The notes beneath the pieces were generated by a model. That model was not told the DNA's origin. It saw nothing but the letters and a program-made list of their open reading frames with translations, and ran no database searches. Both the position numbers and the translations under genes were made by a program. Positions 15,001-28,319 of a stretch of DNA of 64,000 nucleotides are shown piece after piece. The stretch spans positions 464,461 to 528,460 of the forward strand of contig CAJJDN010000046.1 in the NCBI GenBank assembly GCA_905182985.1, written 5' to 3'. This stretch comes from Paramecium sonneborni (Eukaryota; Ciliophora; Oligohymenophorea; Peniculida; Parameciidae). The number at the start of each line of letters is the position of its first letter. Position 1 is the stretch's first letter.

Positions 15001-18000
15001 CAATATGCTTATTCTAATGAATTTTTATCAATTTCTGATTCAATCTTCTAAGGAGATGCAAACAATATTTTACATTAAAATTTAGGTACTTTTATATTTT
15101 TTGTTTTGTTTATCGAACATTTAGAAGGAGCTTCAATAGTATTATCAACAGTAATATTCAATAATTTTAGTTAATTTAAAAACAATGATGAATTATCAAT
15201 GAATTAATCTAATGATAATGCAAAGTTTAAAAATTTAGATTGAAGGATTTCAACTTCTCTAATAATTAGAGTTTTTGCGGCTTGCAAATTTAATATTGAT
15301 TCATAGAATACATTTGAAAATTGCAAATTTATTAAATCAATATTTTAAAAATTAGAAATCTAAATAATTGTTCTTGAATTAAGTTATTACAGAACTGATT
15401 AAGAACTTGAGTTGAATTTAAATTAATTTAAAAATTACAATTATCCTTATAAGGAATTCTTGAGTTTTAAGTTTGTAAGTTTAAATTATGTTTCTATTGC
15501 ATTTAGAGTAGCAGAATACCCATAAAATAGAGATCCTTCTAAAGAGTAAACATTTTCAACATAGATTTCATTTAAATTTAAGATTGTGGTACCTTTTCCA
15601 CTTAAAAAATAAATAAATCCACCTGAATTTCTGTTATTTATATTTTTTGCATATACATTCTTGATATTGATAGTTACTGAAGTAGCCTAGGATGAATCTA
15701 TAAATAAAGCTCCTCCATTTGCTTTTTCCTCTTTATTAAAACCAGAGTTGATGTTGAAGAAAGAAGAATTTTCTATAAGTATATTTGCCTCATTTTCAAT
15801 TTTAATTTATAATCCTGTACTAGTAGAATTATTAATGAGAATTTAGTTAATAATAATTTGTTGAGCAAATAAAATTGCATTTGCAGTTGAAACTTTAATT
15901 TAGAGAATCTCTGCTAGAATTTCTAATGAAATTTTTTCATATGGTTCAAAATTGAATTTAATATAAGGATACAAATGGTTATAATCGAAAATGCAATTAG
16001 ATTCAAAAGTTGAATTTTCAATCTAAATTTTATTAGCTCGTAATTAAATAATATTTGTTGAAGCGTTTGTAACTAGATTATTTTAAAATCTTAATCCTTT
16101 AGAATAAATTGTACATAATGGGCAATCAAAATTTAAGATCAAACCTTGATACTAAAGTAAATTTTCCTAATTTTAATGTAATAGATTTCTTTCAAAGAAT
16201 GAATCAGTTATTATAATTTCATAATATAACTATGATATAAATTATATTAATCCTGTTTATTTTTAATTATTTAAAACTAGCAAGTAGTTTCTCTTAAAAT
16301 AGAGCTCATTTAATTTCAAAATTTAAGTTTTTTCCTTGACAGTCTAAGAGGAATCAATATAAATTATAGGACAATTAAGCGAGTGAGCTGATGATATATT
16401 TAAGTTACTTATTATAATATTTGATACATCATAGAGATAAATTGAAGTACAATAATGAAAGTCTTAATCAAGTAAAAAAAGACAGTCATTTGCTAATATT
16501 AATTATTCATATTCATGCTCATAGTAGTAGTGCTTAATTGTTATAGAATTTAATGTCAAATTTTTGACTCCAAAAAAATTAATTTCACTATGTCCATAAA
16601 CTCTTTCAATATTTAATTTATTAATAGATACATTTTCTATTTATAATTAGATTAGCGATTAATCTATCATTTTTTTTATATCATCATATATGAATTTGCT
16701 TCCAATTAATTCTATTTCAGTCATCAATAATTACTAATTCTAATACTTATCATCACCTTTTATGTCTATAAATTTTGAATTATCATCATATTCATTTAAT
16801 TGCATTCTTATTTGTTCCAGCTTTATTTATTGAATACTAGTTTAAGAATTATTAATTAATGTTGAAAAATTAGTCAGCTTATTGGATTCAAATTAAATTT
16901 GAGAAAAAGAACAAAATTTAGAAAGGGCTATAAGTGATGAGTTAAAAATCTAATTAGATGCAAAAATAAGTTATTTAGCATAAAAATTAGCAGATCCTTC
17001 TATTGCTATCAAATTTTTAATATCAAATAAATAATTATTATTAAATTTGCTATCACTTAGAATTAATTTACCCTATTTAAGATTTAAAATTGAAGTTTAA
17101 TATAAAACGCAATTAAATATTTCTAAATTAGAAATTTCTACCTAATCAGTTTCTTTGAAGTGAAAATCAAATAAGATTTATTTTGCTATACTGGTATAAT
17201 CTATCAAAAAATTAGAAATGATAATTAACTAATCTGAAACAGTTTCTCCGAATGATATAATAAAACCAGGGTCTCTATTTAAATTTATCTGATTAAATTT
17301 TAGGTTATTAATAAATATTCTTGAAGCATTATTAATTATAATTGTCTATTATTATGTATCATAGGCTCTGAAGATTTTAATATTATTTAGTTCAATTGTT
17401 TATTCAAAGGCGGATTCAAATAATATTGGTTTTTTATTCAATCCGATTATATCAAAGATTACATCTACTATTTTAATTTTAGAAAAGTTTATAAACTGCA
17501 ATAATTTTTCGTACTTAAAAATGGTAATATTGTTTCCATAAATTTCCAATTAAATATCACTACAATAATTAAATAATAATTACATAGCAGTAAAAATGTT
17601 TTAACTATAACTCTAAGTGACGATTTGGTTGAAATTGCAAGTCTATTATGTAATACTTATAATTTTAATGATAAAGGTTTAAATTTAGAATTAATTTGAC
17701 AATTTATAAAATTCATTACTTTTAAACTGAAATAAATTAGAATATATTTACCTAATTAATTTCATCTGATATTAAAATATGATTATCTCCGTAGCATTCT
17801 AATTCTAAAGTGATTTCAATTAGTTTTAATTTTGCGTCTTTCTTGCAATCACTGTAGGTGAATTAATTCATACCGAAACATTCATAGAATCCAATGCATT
17901 AATTTGAAAAATTCCAGAAATCCTAATTATCAAAAAGAGGATTAATTGATTTAATTTCTTACTATTCTCTTTTACGACATAATTCACAATTTGAAGGACA

Positions 18001-20994
18001 AAGTATACATTCATTTTCATGAATACTATAATTTTATTCTTTATCATTTGATGGACAATTGACGCAAACGTATTAATTATTTATAATTTTACATTCTAAA
18101 CATGATTTTGGGCAACCTTTAACACAAATATCGTTTAAAAGTTCAAATCCTGTCAAACAATCATGACATAGAATTTCATAATCATTAGGATCTTAAGATG
18201 TTCCATAGTAGATAAAAGAATGTGATTATTTATAATCATCTATCAAAGCTCTATAGAAAGGTTAAATTTCATTTTTCCAATAGTCCTTTTCTAACCTTTA
18301 TTATTAATAGCAACTAGAACAGTTAAGTTCTTAAGGGCAACCTATACAGTAACCAGATTATCTTTCAGAATAGTATCCTACTTAACAAGTTAGACATGTA
18401 AATGTTGGATCAGCCATATTCTAGCGTAGTAAACATAATTAACAATTAGACACTTTATATTAGCAGTCCATTTTAAAGGAGATTGTATAATAATCTACAT
18501 TTTACTATCCAATAAAACATATTTTTAATTTAGAACTTTTATAACCATGAGTACATGAATTATCATTTAATACAATGCATTCATTAGTTTCTTAGTCATA
18601 TTAAAAACCATTCATACATCTAGCACATCCAGAAATTGAATCAGATACCGTGTCTGGAAGTCCATTAAATTCAAAAGAATTATTCATAAAATCTTTTGTT
18701 GCCTCAAATGCGTAAATGCAATTTGATATTTAATTTTCAAGGCAATCTACTTAATTAATTGATAAGTAATATTTTTTATGATCTACACATTTTAAGCATC
18801 GAAGTAATCCTTCTTTATGCTAGAATTAACAGATTTCACAATTTTTACCACATTATATACAATAATTGTTATCTGGTGTATATCCTGAAATGCAGGTTAA
18901 ACATTTTTCTGTATTACATTCTATGCAGAATTCTTTACACACATAAATGCAATGAGGTTAATTAGCAAATTCTTACAATTAATATCCGGAAATACATTTT
19001 TAGCAACCATTTTGGATATCCATAATTAAACAACCTTTTGGTAATATTTCACAACTAAAAGTTAATGTATTCATAAAATAATTCTATTTGCAATTCACAT
19101 AGATTTTTTTAGATAAAAGATAAAATGTCTTTATTTCTTTACAGTTATTCTATTCTTAGGGTTGACAATATGTTTCTGCATTTCGTACTAATTATAAATT
19201 ATAGTCATCATCAATTAAATATAATTCGTAATTCTCTGGAGACCTTTAATAAATGCCATAAGTATATTCATATATTGATTTTGCTTAAATTATTAAATCC
19301 TTTTAACAAGTTAATTTATTATACCAACTTGTAGGATTTAATAAACATTCTGCACAATTAAGATCAAAATTTTTGGTGAATTCATTTGGACTTTAAAAAA
19401 TAAAAATATTAAAGATACCATTTAATGCATCTTGATTACTCAGGTAAAGCAAAGTATCCAAAATCACATCTTAATAAATTCTAATCAAAATCTATTTCCT
19501 TTAAAGTTAAAGCATATTAAAATTCTGTGATTGATTTACATACTTTATCAATTTCTAAATATCCATTTATACAAGAACATTAATTTTAATCATTTAAATA
19601 TATTCTGTTTGTATCTTTGAAACATTTAATACAATCATTTTATGTAGGACCCTAACATTCTTGGCAACTATAATGGCATACTCATAAATATTATCTACTA
19701 ATACCAAAATTAATTTCTTTGGAATAATCAAAATTATACGCCATTTATAGATCATATATTGATCCTCTAAGTTTTTAAAAATATCTAACATTATCTTATC
19801 CTATAAGTAAATAATATTTAGTGTTTATAAATAAATTTCTATATCGAGAGTTTCCTAATGTATATTCCAAACGTGTTTCTACTTAATCTAAAAAATAACT
19901 AATTATAAATCTTGATGCTGGATTTTTATTTCGAGCATGTTCAAATGCTATGAAATGCCAATTTACTAAAATTTTAGGGTATACTTCTTGATTATTAATA
20001 TAAATTTTTTAGCTTTCTCGATTTAGAATTACTTATTCAATAGGAATAGCATAATGAAAAGATGCTACTTAATAACCAAAATTGAAAGGCTATTAAAGAT
20101 CAAGTTCCACAACTATTTTTACTAATTCATCTCCAATTTTAATTTCATCTGCATAACTTCTATAAGCAGTTAATCTAAACAATAAATAATTGATGTAGTT
20201 ATTTGCTTCTGAAGCATCATATTTCACCCATGCAGATATACAAAAATTATCACCAATCTAATCCATTTCAAATTTCAATGAATCTCCTTGAAATATTTTT
20301 AATCCATCAATTAAGGATTTTTTTTATTCACCAAATACTTTTGCAGGAATCGTTTAAGTATTTTTTATATTCTCATATGTTTCAGAATCATAAAATTACA
20401 TTAGTTTAGATATCCGACCCTTAAATACCCCAAGCTGTAATTCTTTTGTAACCTAAATATTAATTTAAATTAAACTTATAATCCTGCGCCTCCAAGTGAT
20501 AAACTTGAATCAGATAATTCTTCTTCTAATGTATATTTCTTGGTGATACCATTAGCATTTAAAGTTTAAATTGTAATTTCTTTTTTTGTTATTGTAATCA
20601 TTGTTAGTATCCAAATACCCTCATATTAAAGTGGATCAAATTCTTAATTACTTATTACACTACCTGCTAACCATACCTCATGCTCTACTTTTAATTAATT
20701 CATATTAAATGAAACAAACATTACAATTATTGTCTTCTTAATATCAGTTATGTAAAATAGTTATTATTTATTCCCTTCAATAAATTTTCCCATTTATTAA
20801 GCAGGAATACAAAAACTCCAAAAAGCAAAAGTATTTGTAAAACTTAAGTCGATTGGATAGTTTTCGTATTATTTTGTCAAATCTATAAGTTTACTTTCAT
20901 ATTCATCTGAAGAACTAGCAACCTTATTTGATTAAATCACAAGTATTAGTATCAATTAAGTCAACATTAATCTTCTTATTTAAAAATAAAACAT
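12066..20994 (-). CDS. Giant cysteine-rich, beta-helix, multi-pass membrane protein, paralogue of the gene at 1-9250
   Basis: Read on the minus strand from ATG at 20992-20994 to TGA (plus 12066-12068), roughly 2,950 residues after introns. The N-terminus (MFYFQIRRLMLTQLILIL...) is a signal peptide or anchor. The order matches the first giant gene: lectin-like region, cysteine-rich repeats (about 19.7-17.8 kb, with motifs such as CHYSCQECQG), a long beta-helix-like region with glycine patches such as QYGGGVSIN (near 14.5 kb), a cysteine cluster with GHIGALCEECDLY (near 13.5 kb), and a multi-pass C-terminus. The last part is very similar to the first gene: GYLYNEYKITAYFWEIVKI here, GFLYNEYKKKAYFWELIKI there. 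One intron is clear at 17727-17751; others were not mapped. Likely a surface protein of the same family, formed by duplication and inversion. Function unknown. Confidence 0.85.
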
Positions 20995-22349
20995 GAAATT
21001 ATATTAATCATCATTTTTAAACGGATTACGTTGTTTTAAATCTCAAAAATATTCGATCTTAAATTTATCAGAAGAAAAAATTCTTAATTATTTCCTTTTT
21101 TTCTTTATTCTTTAACTCTCATTCCATTTACCTCTTTTTAATAATTAATAATGCAGCTATTTACCATTAATTATTTTCAATAATATTTCATATTGTTATA
21201 TAATTTAATAATAAAAAATAATTTATGGCCCAAAAATTATTGATAAATACATTAGTGTAAAGTTCATCTCTTTTTCTAAATTCAAATATTTTTGAAGTCT
21301 TTATCTAAAATCTTTTCATTTTAAATCATTATATCTTTAGTGTGGTTTAAAGTGAAAATTCCAAAACTAAAACATACTAAAAGTAATCTAATTTACTTGA
21401 ATATTGTTTTATTTTTAAATGAAATTTTAGGATAATTCTTTAATATTTTTCAATGAAGTTTTAGAATTAACAAAATTATATTTTTATTAATGTGGATCAT
21501 TGCTTAAAATTAAGATGGCATAACTTAGTTATTTATTAATTAGTTTACTTTTATTGGCTTGTTAATTCCTGATATTTCAATGCTTTATTATTTATTACTA
21601 TTGGTGCTCTTATTCTTAACAAATGTTCTTGTGAATATTTTATAGCAGGAGATCAAAATTTAAAGATTCTTCTTTGCAAATATTTAAATTAAATCCGAAA
21701 CGATTGCTGTAAATGATATTTATGAACTTTAATAAAACATAATTTTATGCTGAAAAGTAATTAATTACCAAAATCACAATATGAAACTATTATTTAGGCT
21801 TCCTAACAATTAGTTGTTTAATAGAAATTAAAGTATATTTGAATATGCCTTGATACCTAATAATACTAATTGATGAAATTTCTATAAAATAATTTTTATT
21901 ATTATGAAAAACTTTTTTTTCCATTAAAAAATGGGCCATGAAAAAGGGAATACTTAATCTCCAATAATGCACGACAATTCATTTAAAAAAAATCTCTTTC
22001 CTTTACACCTGTGATTTCAAATTTCTCTATTTATAAATTTTTTGTACTTAAAATATAAAATAATAAAAAAATAACATCACCATCTACTCTAGCAGCCTAT
22101 AACGAAATTTAGAGTTGAATTTTGTTGTGGTTTGTTCTTGTGAGCAGGGTTCTACTTTTTTTTATTAACTTCTAAAATCGAAAAACAAAATATAATCAAA
22201 TCTCATTTCTAAATATTCAGAAACACTTCATATTAACCAATTTTTTTACATACTGTTTATGAAGATTTTCAAACAATTTTATTTATATATAAATCTTACA
22301 ATAAATTTTTGATTAATGATAATTGATATTAACTTAAAATTATAATTTT
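20995..22349. other. Intergenic region, no supported gene
   Basis: About 1.35 kb between the start of the giant minus-strand gene and the 3' end of the next minus-strand gene. It should contain the promoter of the giant gene. Two mutually exclusive short frames occur near 21.5-22.0 kb (one per strand) but neither is beyond what chance allows with a single stop codon. Confidence 0.45.
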
Positions 22350-25300
22350 TCATTATTTTTATTGAGGTTCCTATTATACTACAATAAGTTAACAAATCTA
22401 GCTTAGCTCTTGTGGTTTAGACTATTTTTATGCTTAAATCTTTTGAAGTAATGAGGTTCCACATCTTATTAAAGGACCAATTAATCCAAAAATAAGAATT
22501 CCAATTTAAATAAAGCCTAAATTAATAGACTAATTGGCTGATAAATATCTTTAAAATATTTAACAATGTGCCAAACTTAGAAATATAAATATCATTACTG
22601 GAGCTTCTATCCAGATTGTTGTTATCAAATTGTAATTTTCAAATATAATTTTTATTTGTATTATGAAAACTAAATAGAATATAATAACGAATGTTAACAA
22701 AATGCACTACATTATTGGTTAAGTTTAAAAATTAACCAAGATTAATAAAAATACAAATGTTTTCAATACTAAGACACCTTCATGTTATTATTTTCTCAAA
22801 TTAATTAATATAATCTTGTTATTGGGTCTTATAAAATATTGAATGAAGTATCTGATCAATAATATAAAATAAATTAGACAGATAATTAAGGAAATAGTTG
22901 ATCTTGTATTTATCTAATGGTTTGAGGAAACAAAAAGTAAAAATTTCAAATTTAAATCCCAAGTATTTGCATGTAATAAATAAGAGAACTTATGTTTATT
23001 TAAGCAATGATAGAAGTCTAAAAAGGCCTTATTTAAATGATATAATTTTAAGGCAAAATATACCAAAATTTTTGAATTGCTTCCTTCAATATAGTTTATA
23101 ATTTTTTAGACAACCGTTTAGTTGTATAATAATCTTCTTTATTAATTAATAAGTATCAACACTCCAAATAATAGAATAATTTGAATAATTAGTCCATATA
23201 AATTTGTTATTAATTCTGCATTAACATTATATTTTAAAAATTTGCCTATGCAATATATTTCCTCCTTACCAATAAAATAATCGAAGATATCTATTAATTA
23301 AAACTTTTACAATATAAATTAAAGAGATACAAAATCTGAAGATTAAAAGTAAATTTCTAAGTTTTATGGAAAGTCTGCATTTATAAATCTTAAATTGGAT
23401 TAAAATACTAAGATATTTAATATATCTGTTGATTCTTGAATACTACCAAATATAAATAACAAAATACTGCTACAACCTAAGCCAAGGAGCATTCCAAACC
23501 CAAGTTCTTTGAAAGTATTAGAAATAGATATTTGAGTTTGACTTAATATTTTAATTGGTTTTAATTTTAGACTTTTCTTACCAGTATCAACAATAAATAA
23601 GTTTTCATCAAATAAAATAGATTCAATCCATACAATTAATGTTAATGAACTCTAAAAAGATTTTTTCATTTCAATTTCTAATTCATAATTACTTTGATTA
23701 ATTTTTTAATTAGTATCAATTACATTCAAAAAGTTTATTGCATAATCTTCTTTTTTGACATCTTGAATAATAAATTTTATTGAACTGTTAAAATTATCAG
23801 GAATTTAATTAAAATCAATATTATTTGTAAATGATATTTTAACATATTAATATTGATTTGTTTAATTTAAATAAGATAAAAATAGAGAAGTTTTTTGAAA
23901 GCAATCACTTGGTTAATAAATGAATACATAGCAATTCCAATTAGCTTCAATTTGACATAGTTTAGAGCATCCATCATTATCATTATTATTTTAATCATCA
24001 CATTCTTCATTTAAACCTAGAATTCCATCTCCACACTTATCAATTGATTAGTAAATTTCTAATTCTTAATTTATGTTATTAATTATTTGATGGTTATTAC
24101 ATTTTCCATTGATTAGTTAATATTCTAGATTACATTATTTGCAACTTCCTAATTCACATTATTCACAACCTATATCACATTCACTATCACTTTGATCATT
24201 ATTTGAATTATCACAATCTTCAAATCCTTATATAATAATACCATCACCACATATAGGTTAACAGTAATAATTATTATTTAGTTCAAAATGTGTTTTACAA
24301 AGTAAACAATAATAATTATCCACACAATATAAGCAATTAGAATCACATTCAAACTTACATTCATAGCATCCATCATAAGCTTAATTGTTGCCATCATCAC
24401 ATTATTCTATTGATAATATGGCTATTTATCCATCTCCACAAATTTATTAACATGTATCCTCTAATAGTTACCATCCATCTAAACATTATAAACATATACT
24501 ATTCTTACAAGTAATACATTATATTTAACAACTCATTTAACATTTGTAACACCTATCAAACTGAATGTTATTTTAATCATCACATTCTTCATACTATATA
24601 ATTATGCCATCACTACATTTAGGTAAACATTATTTTTTATTCAAATTAAATTCATATGATTCATGACATTGCAAGCAAGTTCCAAATTAAAAATTCCTAC
24701 AATTATCTATTTTAGTAAAATGATATTCATTTTAATCTAAATTCTAAGATTAGGATATATTTTTATTCAAATTTTGAATTTCATTTAATTATTATCTATA
24801 ATCAATTTGGTATTGATTCTAAACATTTATGTCATCTTTTGGAAAAAAAGTTACTTAATTTTATAAATAAGGTTCTTAATATTATAAAATTTTAAAGATA
24901 TCCAATCCTAAATAATCCAATTAACAAGTCTTTTCTGATAAAAAAAATGGAATTTAACAATTAAAGCATTTTCCAAATAAGCATTAATTACAAAATAAAG
25001 GACATGAAAATTTACATAAATGACAACCATCATAAGGAAAATTATTCCCGTCATCACATTCTTCAAATTAAGTTATAATACGATCTCCACATATTGGTAT
25101 ACAACTTTATTCCAATTAATTAAATTACCAACCTTCAAAACAATTCCAACATACACTATTTATAAGCTCACTGCAACCTTCTAAATTTATTGGAGAATCT
25201 GAATATTCATAAAAATATATTGCACTTTCAATCACATTATTTTGATTAGATTATAAAAATAGTTTAAAATCCCTAATACGAATACCTGGACCTGAATAAT

Positions 25301-26351
25301 TTATATTAAATAAATTCAAAGACCCTTTTACAGCTAATTTAAGATTTATATTATTATGTTGATATGATTGTATCTTTACATATCTTAAAGTAATATAGGA
25401 GCACAAAACACCAGAATATTCTACCCAACTTTAGGAATATTAGATTGTTTCTACAATTACATCATCTATTTCAATTTATATTAATGTGGGATTAGAATTC
25501 AAAATTATAACTTTAAACTAAAAACTGATTGCTGAATGGGATTCTAATTAGAACTCTTTAATTAAATGATCCCCTTAACTTCTTAGATAATTAAAATCTT
25601 ATAATATATATAAGAATTACCCAAACAATATCCTAAGTAAGTTTGAAGGATTCCATCTGTGATCCATCCCTCAGAATCACTAATCGAATTTATTAATATG
25701 TAATTCAACATTGATAAGAACAAATTTTCATTTATACATCCATTTTAATTACAAGATTCACATCCTTAAGGGCAATCTGCAATAGATATTACAATTTCAG
25801 AAATACCCCAATATCCTTATTCTGCTATCATGATTATTGTAGCACTGGAATAAAAATGATCAATAGTTTTTTAAATCTAATAAATTTCATCATTATAATT
25901 TGAATCTTAGCAAATATTTTAAATTCCTTATGATGTTGAATACTCTTCTGAATAAACCAATTGTAGATCTATATAGAGCAAGAATTTCTTATTCTGCCAA
26001 TTATCTATTCTATAAATTAAAAGATCTTTAGTTACCTCCAAAACTTAAAAGAAATACTTAATTCATAATGAGCTTATAGTTAAAATGTTTTATATAAAAA
26101 CACGTCATACATCAAATTCTAGCATTAATTGATTGAAAGAATAGTTGAAGTGTCACACGTTTCTAGTCCAATATTACAATATTAATTATAAACTGTGAAT
26201 TGCCAATCTATTATATATTCAATAATATACCATTTATTGCGGTTGTTCCAAAAAGATTTTCATACACTGTTGATTATTCAGTTTAATCTAAAGAAAACAA
26301 TACAAAGAAAAAAAATTATACAAAGTTTGTCTTGAATGTTGAATTAATCAT
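22350..26351 (-). CDS. DUF4215 (Myxococcus-type cysteine repeat) multi-pass membrane protein
   Basis: The minus-strand frame starts at ATG 26349-26351 with a hydrophobic leader and ends at TGA (plus 22350-22352), about 1,300 residues. A 23-nt intron lies at 26208-26230; at least one more near 26.05-26.1 kb is needed but its borders are unclear. An N-terminal lectin-like region is followed by at least five repeats of the form CGDG...E-CDD-N...DGC (ECDD/QCDD/DCDN motifs near plus 23995, 24205, 24388, 24575 and 25046), the pattern of DUF4215 cysteine-rich repeats. The last repeat (EECDDQNNNDNDGCSKLCQI) leads into a domain without cysteines and then about six to eight hydrophobic segments. Known: the repeat is common in ciliate surface proteins, role unknown. 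It shares design with the gene at 56615-62334. Inferred: a surface receptor or adhesin. Confidence 0.8.
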
Positions 26352-27353
26352 GGATTTTCCGGTTGAAATTAATTTGTTTTATTGAAGCTACATTCTTGAG
26401 AGAAGAAAAATTTTAATTTTCAATATTAATATATGAATTGCGTATTTGATATATATCTTTATTAAACTAATCTATAGAAATTTATAAAAGAAAATTATAT
26501 AATCAATATTGCTGGATGCTTAAGACAATCATATTTCATAAGTCGAATTACATAATAAGATCATGATAGATTTGTATATTTTTCACTCAGCATGTTTTTT
26601 TATATAAGAATAATATTATAATTAAAAATACAAATTTTTTTTAATTTAAGGAAACCAAAATATTTTCTTACTCTAAAACTATCTCAAAACATATTTTAAT
26701 TGCAGATGCTTTTTATGAATGAGAATTATAATTAAAAAATAATTAATTTGAATTTTCCTATAAAACTTCATTTTAAAATTCAAATTCAAATTTAGATAAC
26801 CCCATACCTTTTCTTAATTTATGGAGATTTATTATTAAAATAAATATCTAATTATTTTATAAAATCAATCAGACAAAAAAGCAAAAATTATATAACCTTC
26901 AACTACAATTTAATATATAATTTTTTTAAATTTTATAACATAATGTTAAATCAGCCTTTACTTTTTATACACAAGCTTAAATTTAGAAGTTTATAAACCA
27001 ATAATTTTGTTATTGACAAAACCAAAACTAATTAAATTTTCTTAATTTTATTCGCTTTAACAGAAATTTAAAGTGTAATTTTTAATCAATAGGCAAATGT
27101 AGAATATAAATCTCAATATATTGGTTGTTTTATTTTGTTGAAAACATAATGTCTGCTTCATCTTATTAAAGACCTTAGATTTATTTTTCTAAATTTTTTT
27201 TGTTTAAGATTTTCAAATAACAATATGTATATTTGGTTTTGAGTAATTTATTTTTTTTTCTGAAATAGATTTAGAAATTTCTAAATTAATCATTTAATAT
27301 TATAATTATATTAATACAAGTTAAAAATTGTGATTAACATCTCAAATGAAAAA
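26352..27353. other. Intergenic region, divergent side
   Basis: About 1 kb upstream of the minus-strand DUF4215 gene. AT-rich, with homopolymer runs; no gene or motif recognised. It probably includes that gene's promoter. Confidence 0.45.
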
Positions 27354-27791
27354 ATGAACAAGTTTAACCAAAATTTATTTTATAAAATAGCAGAATTTCT
27401 ATTCAATTAAGAAGGAAGTCCTTAAAATATGATCATGATAATTCTTTTTGAATTGTCTTATGATTCTTAAAATACTTTCTTAATAATCATTTAGATTTTA
27501 GCTGTTTTTGAATTCTTATTATTATGAGCATTTGAATGAACAAATTATTATTCAGCTAATTAATGAAAATTAGCAATTAATAATTTACTGCCATTACAAT
27601 ATTATTCTAATAATGATAGATATAATGTCTAAAAGGATTTGTTTAGAAATACAATTCTTTTTCAGAAATCTGTTCAGATAATTTAATTTATTAACAGAGC
27701 AAACTTGAAATTCTTCAAATATTATAATTTTCAGACTGATTCTGGAAGAAATAGGAAAAGCTTTTTAAATTAAGAAGAAAAGAAGAAATGA
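27354..27791 (+). pseudogene. Probable decayed short gene
   Basis: A + strand frame opens at ATG 27354 (MNKFNQNLFYKIAEFLFNQ...) and the same frame closes at TGA 27789-27791 after a charged tail (...TDSGRNRKSFLNQEEKKK). Both ends have richer amino-acid composition than translated intergenic DNA. The middle holds three in-frame TGA codons between about 27523 and 27566 that no GT...AG intron of normal length removes. A broken gene is the best reading; an unexcised insertion or a chance frame is possible. No family recognised. Confidence 0.3.
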
Positions 27792-28319
27792 ATAATTTAG
27801 TTCTGAATACTTTTTTCATTAATCAATCACTGTAAAAATTATAATTTTTGTAATGATTACTTTAGTTTGATCTATAAAATATATAAATTTATAAATTAAT
27901 TTTTAATAAACAATAATACGATAAGATTATATTAATGAAGCATCGATTTTGAAACTTCATATTTTAAATAGTAGGTCGTAAATAAAGAAGTTTAAATAAT
28001 TTTTCAAATAGCCTTTACTGGAAAAATGATCCTGGAAACAAAGTTTATGGGATTGAAGTATTAAAATTTGATCTAATTAAAGCTGATTACTGTTTAAATT
28101 AATAAGTATATATATTATTTCATTATTATCATAATCTATTCCTCATTTAAAAAAAAAAAGTAAACTATTAGCTTGAAGTTATTTAATTAACAATATATTA
28201 TTAGAATGTGTATAATAAAATTTTATACATCATAATTAATTGAAATAAGTCTATTGATTATTATATTATGCTTAATTAATTCATAAGAGTTATTTTTTTG
28301 ATTAATAGAAATATAAAAA
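27792..28319. other. Intergenic region upstream of the vWA-like gene
   Basis: About 530 bases with scattered short coding-like stretches but no intact gene. It should hold the promoter of the gene at 28320. Confidence 0.4.

Noticed and set aside
21515..21784. Possible small + strand gene (ATG with hydrophobic start, 21-nt GT...AG intron, 82 codons)
   Set aside because: Short, overlaps an equally open minus-strand frame, and with one stop codon in AT-rich DNA frames this long are expected by chance.
21577..21972. Minus-strand frame of 131 codons starting MHYWRLSIPFF
   Set aside because: No recognised domain or intron; length is within chance for a code with only TGA as stop, and it conflicts with the + strand candidate.
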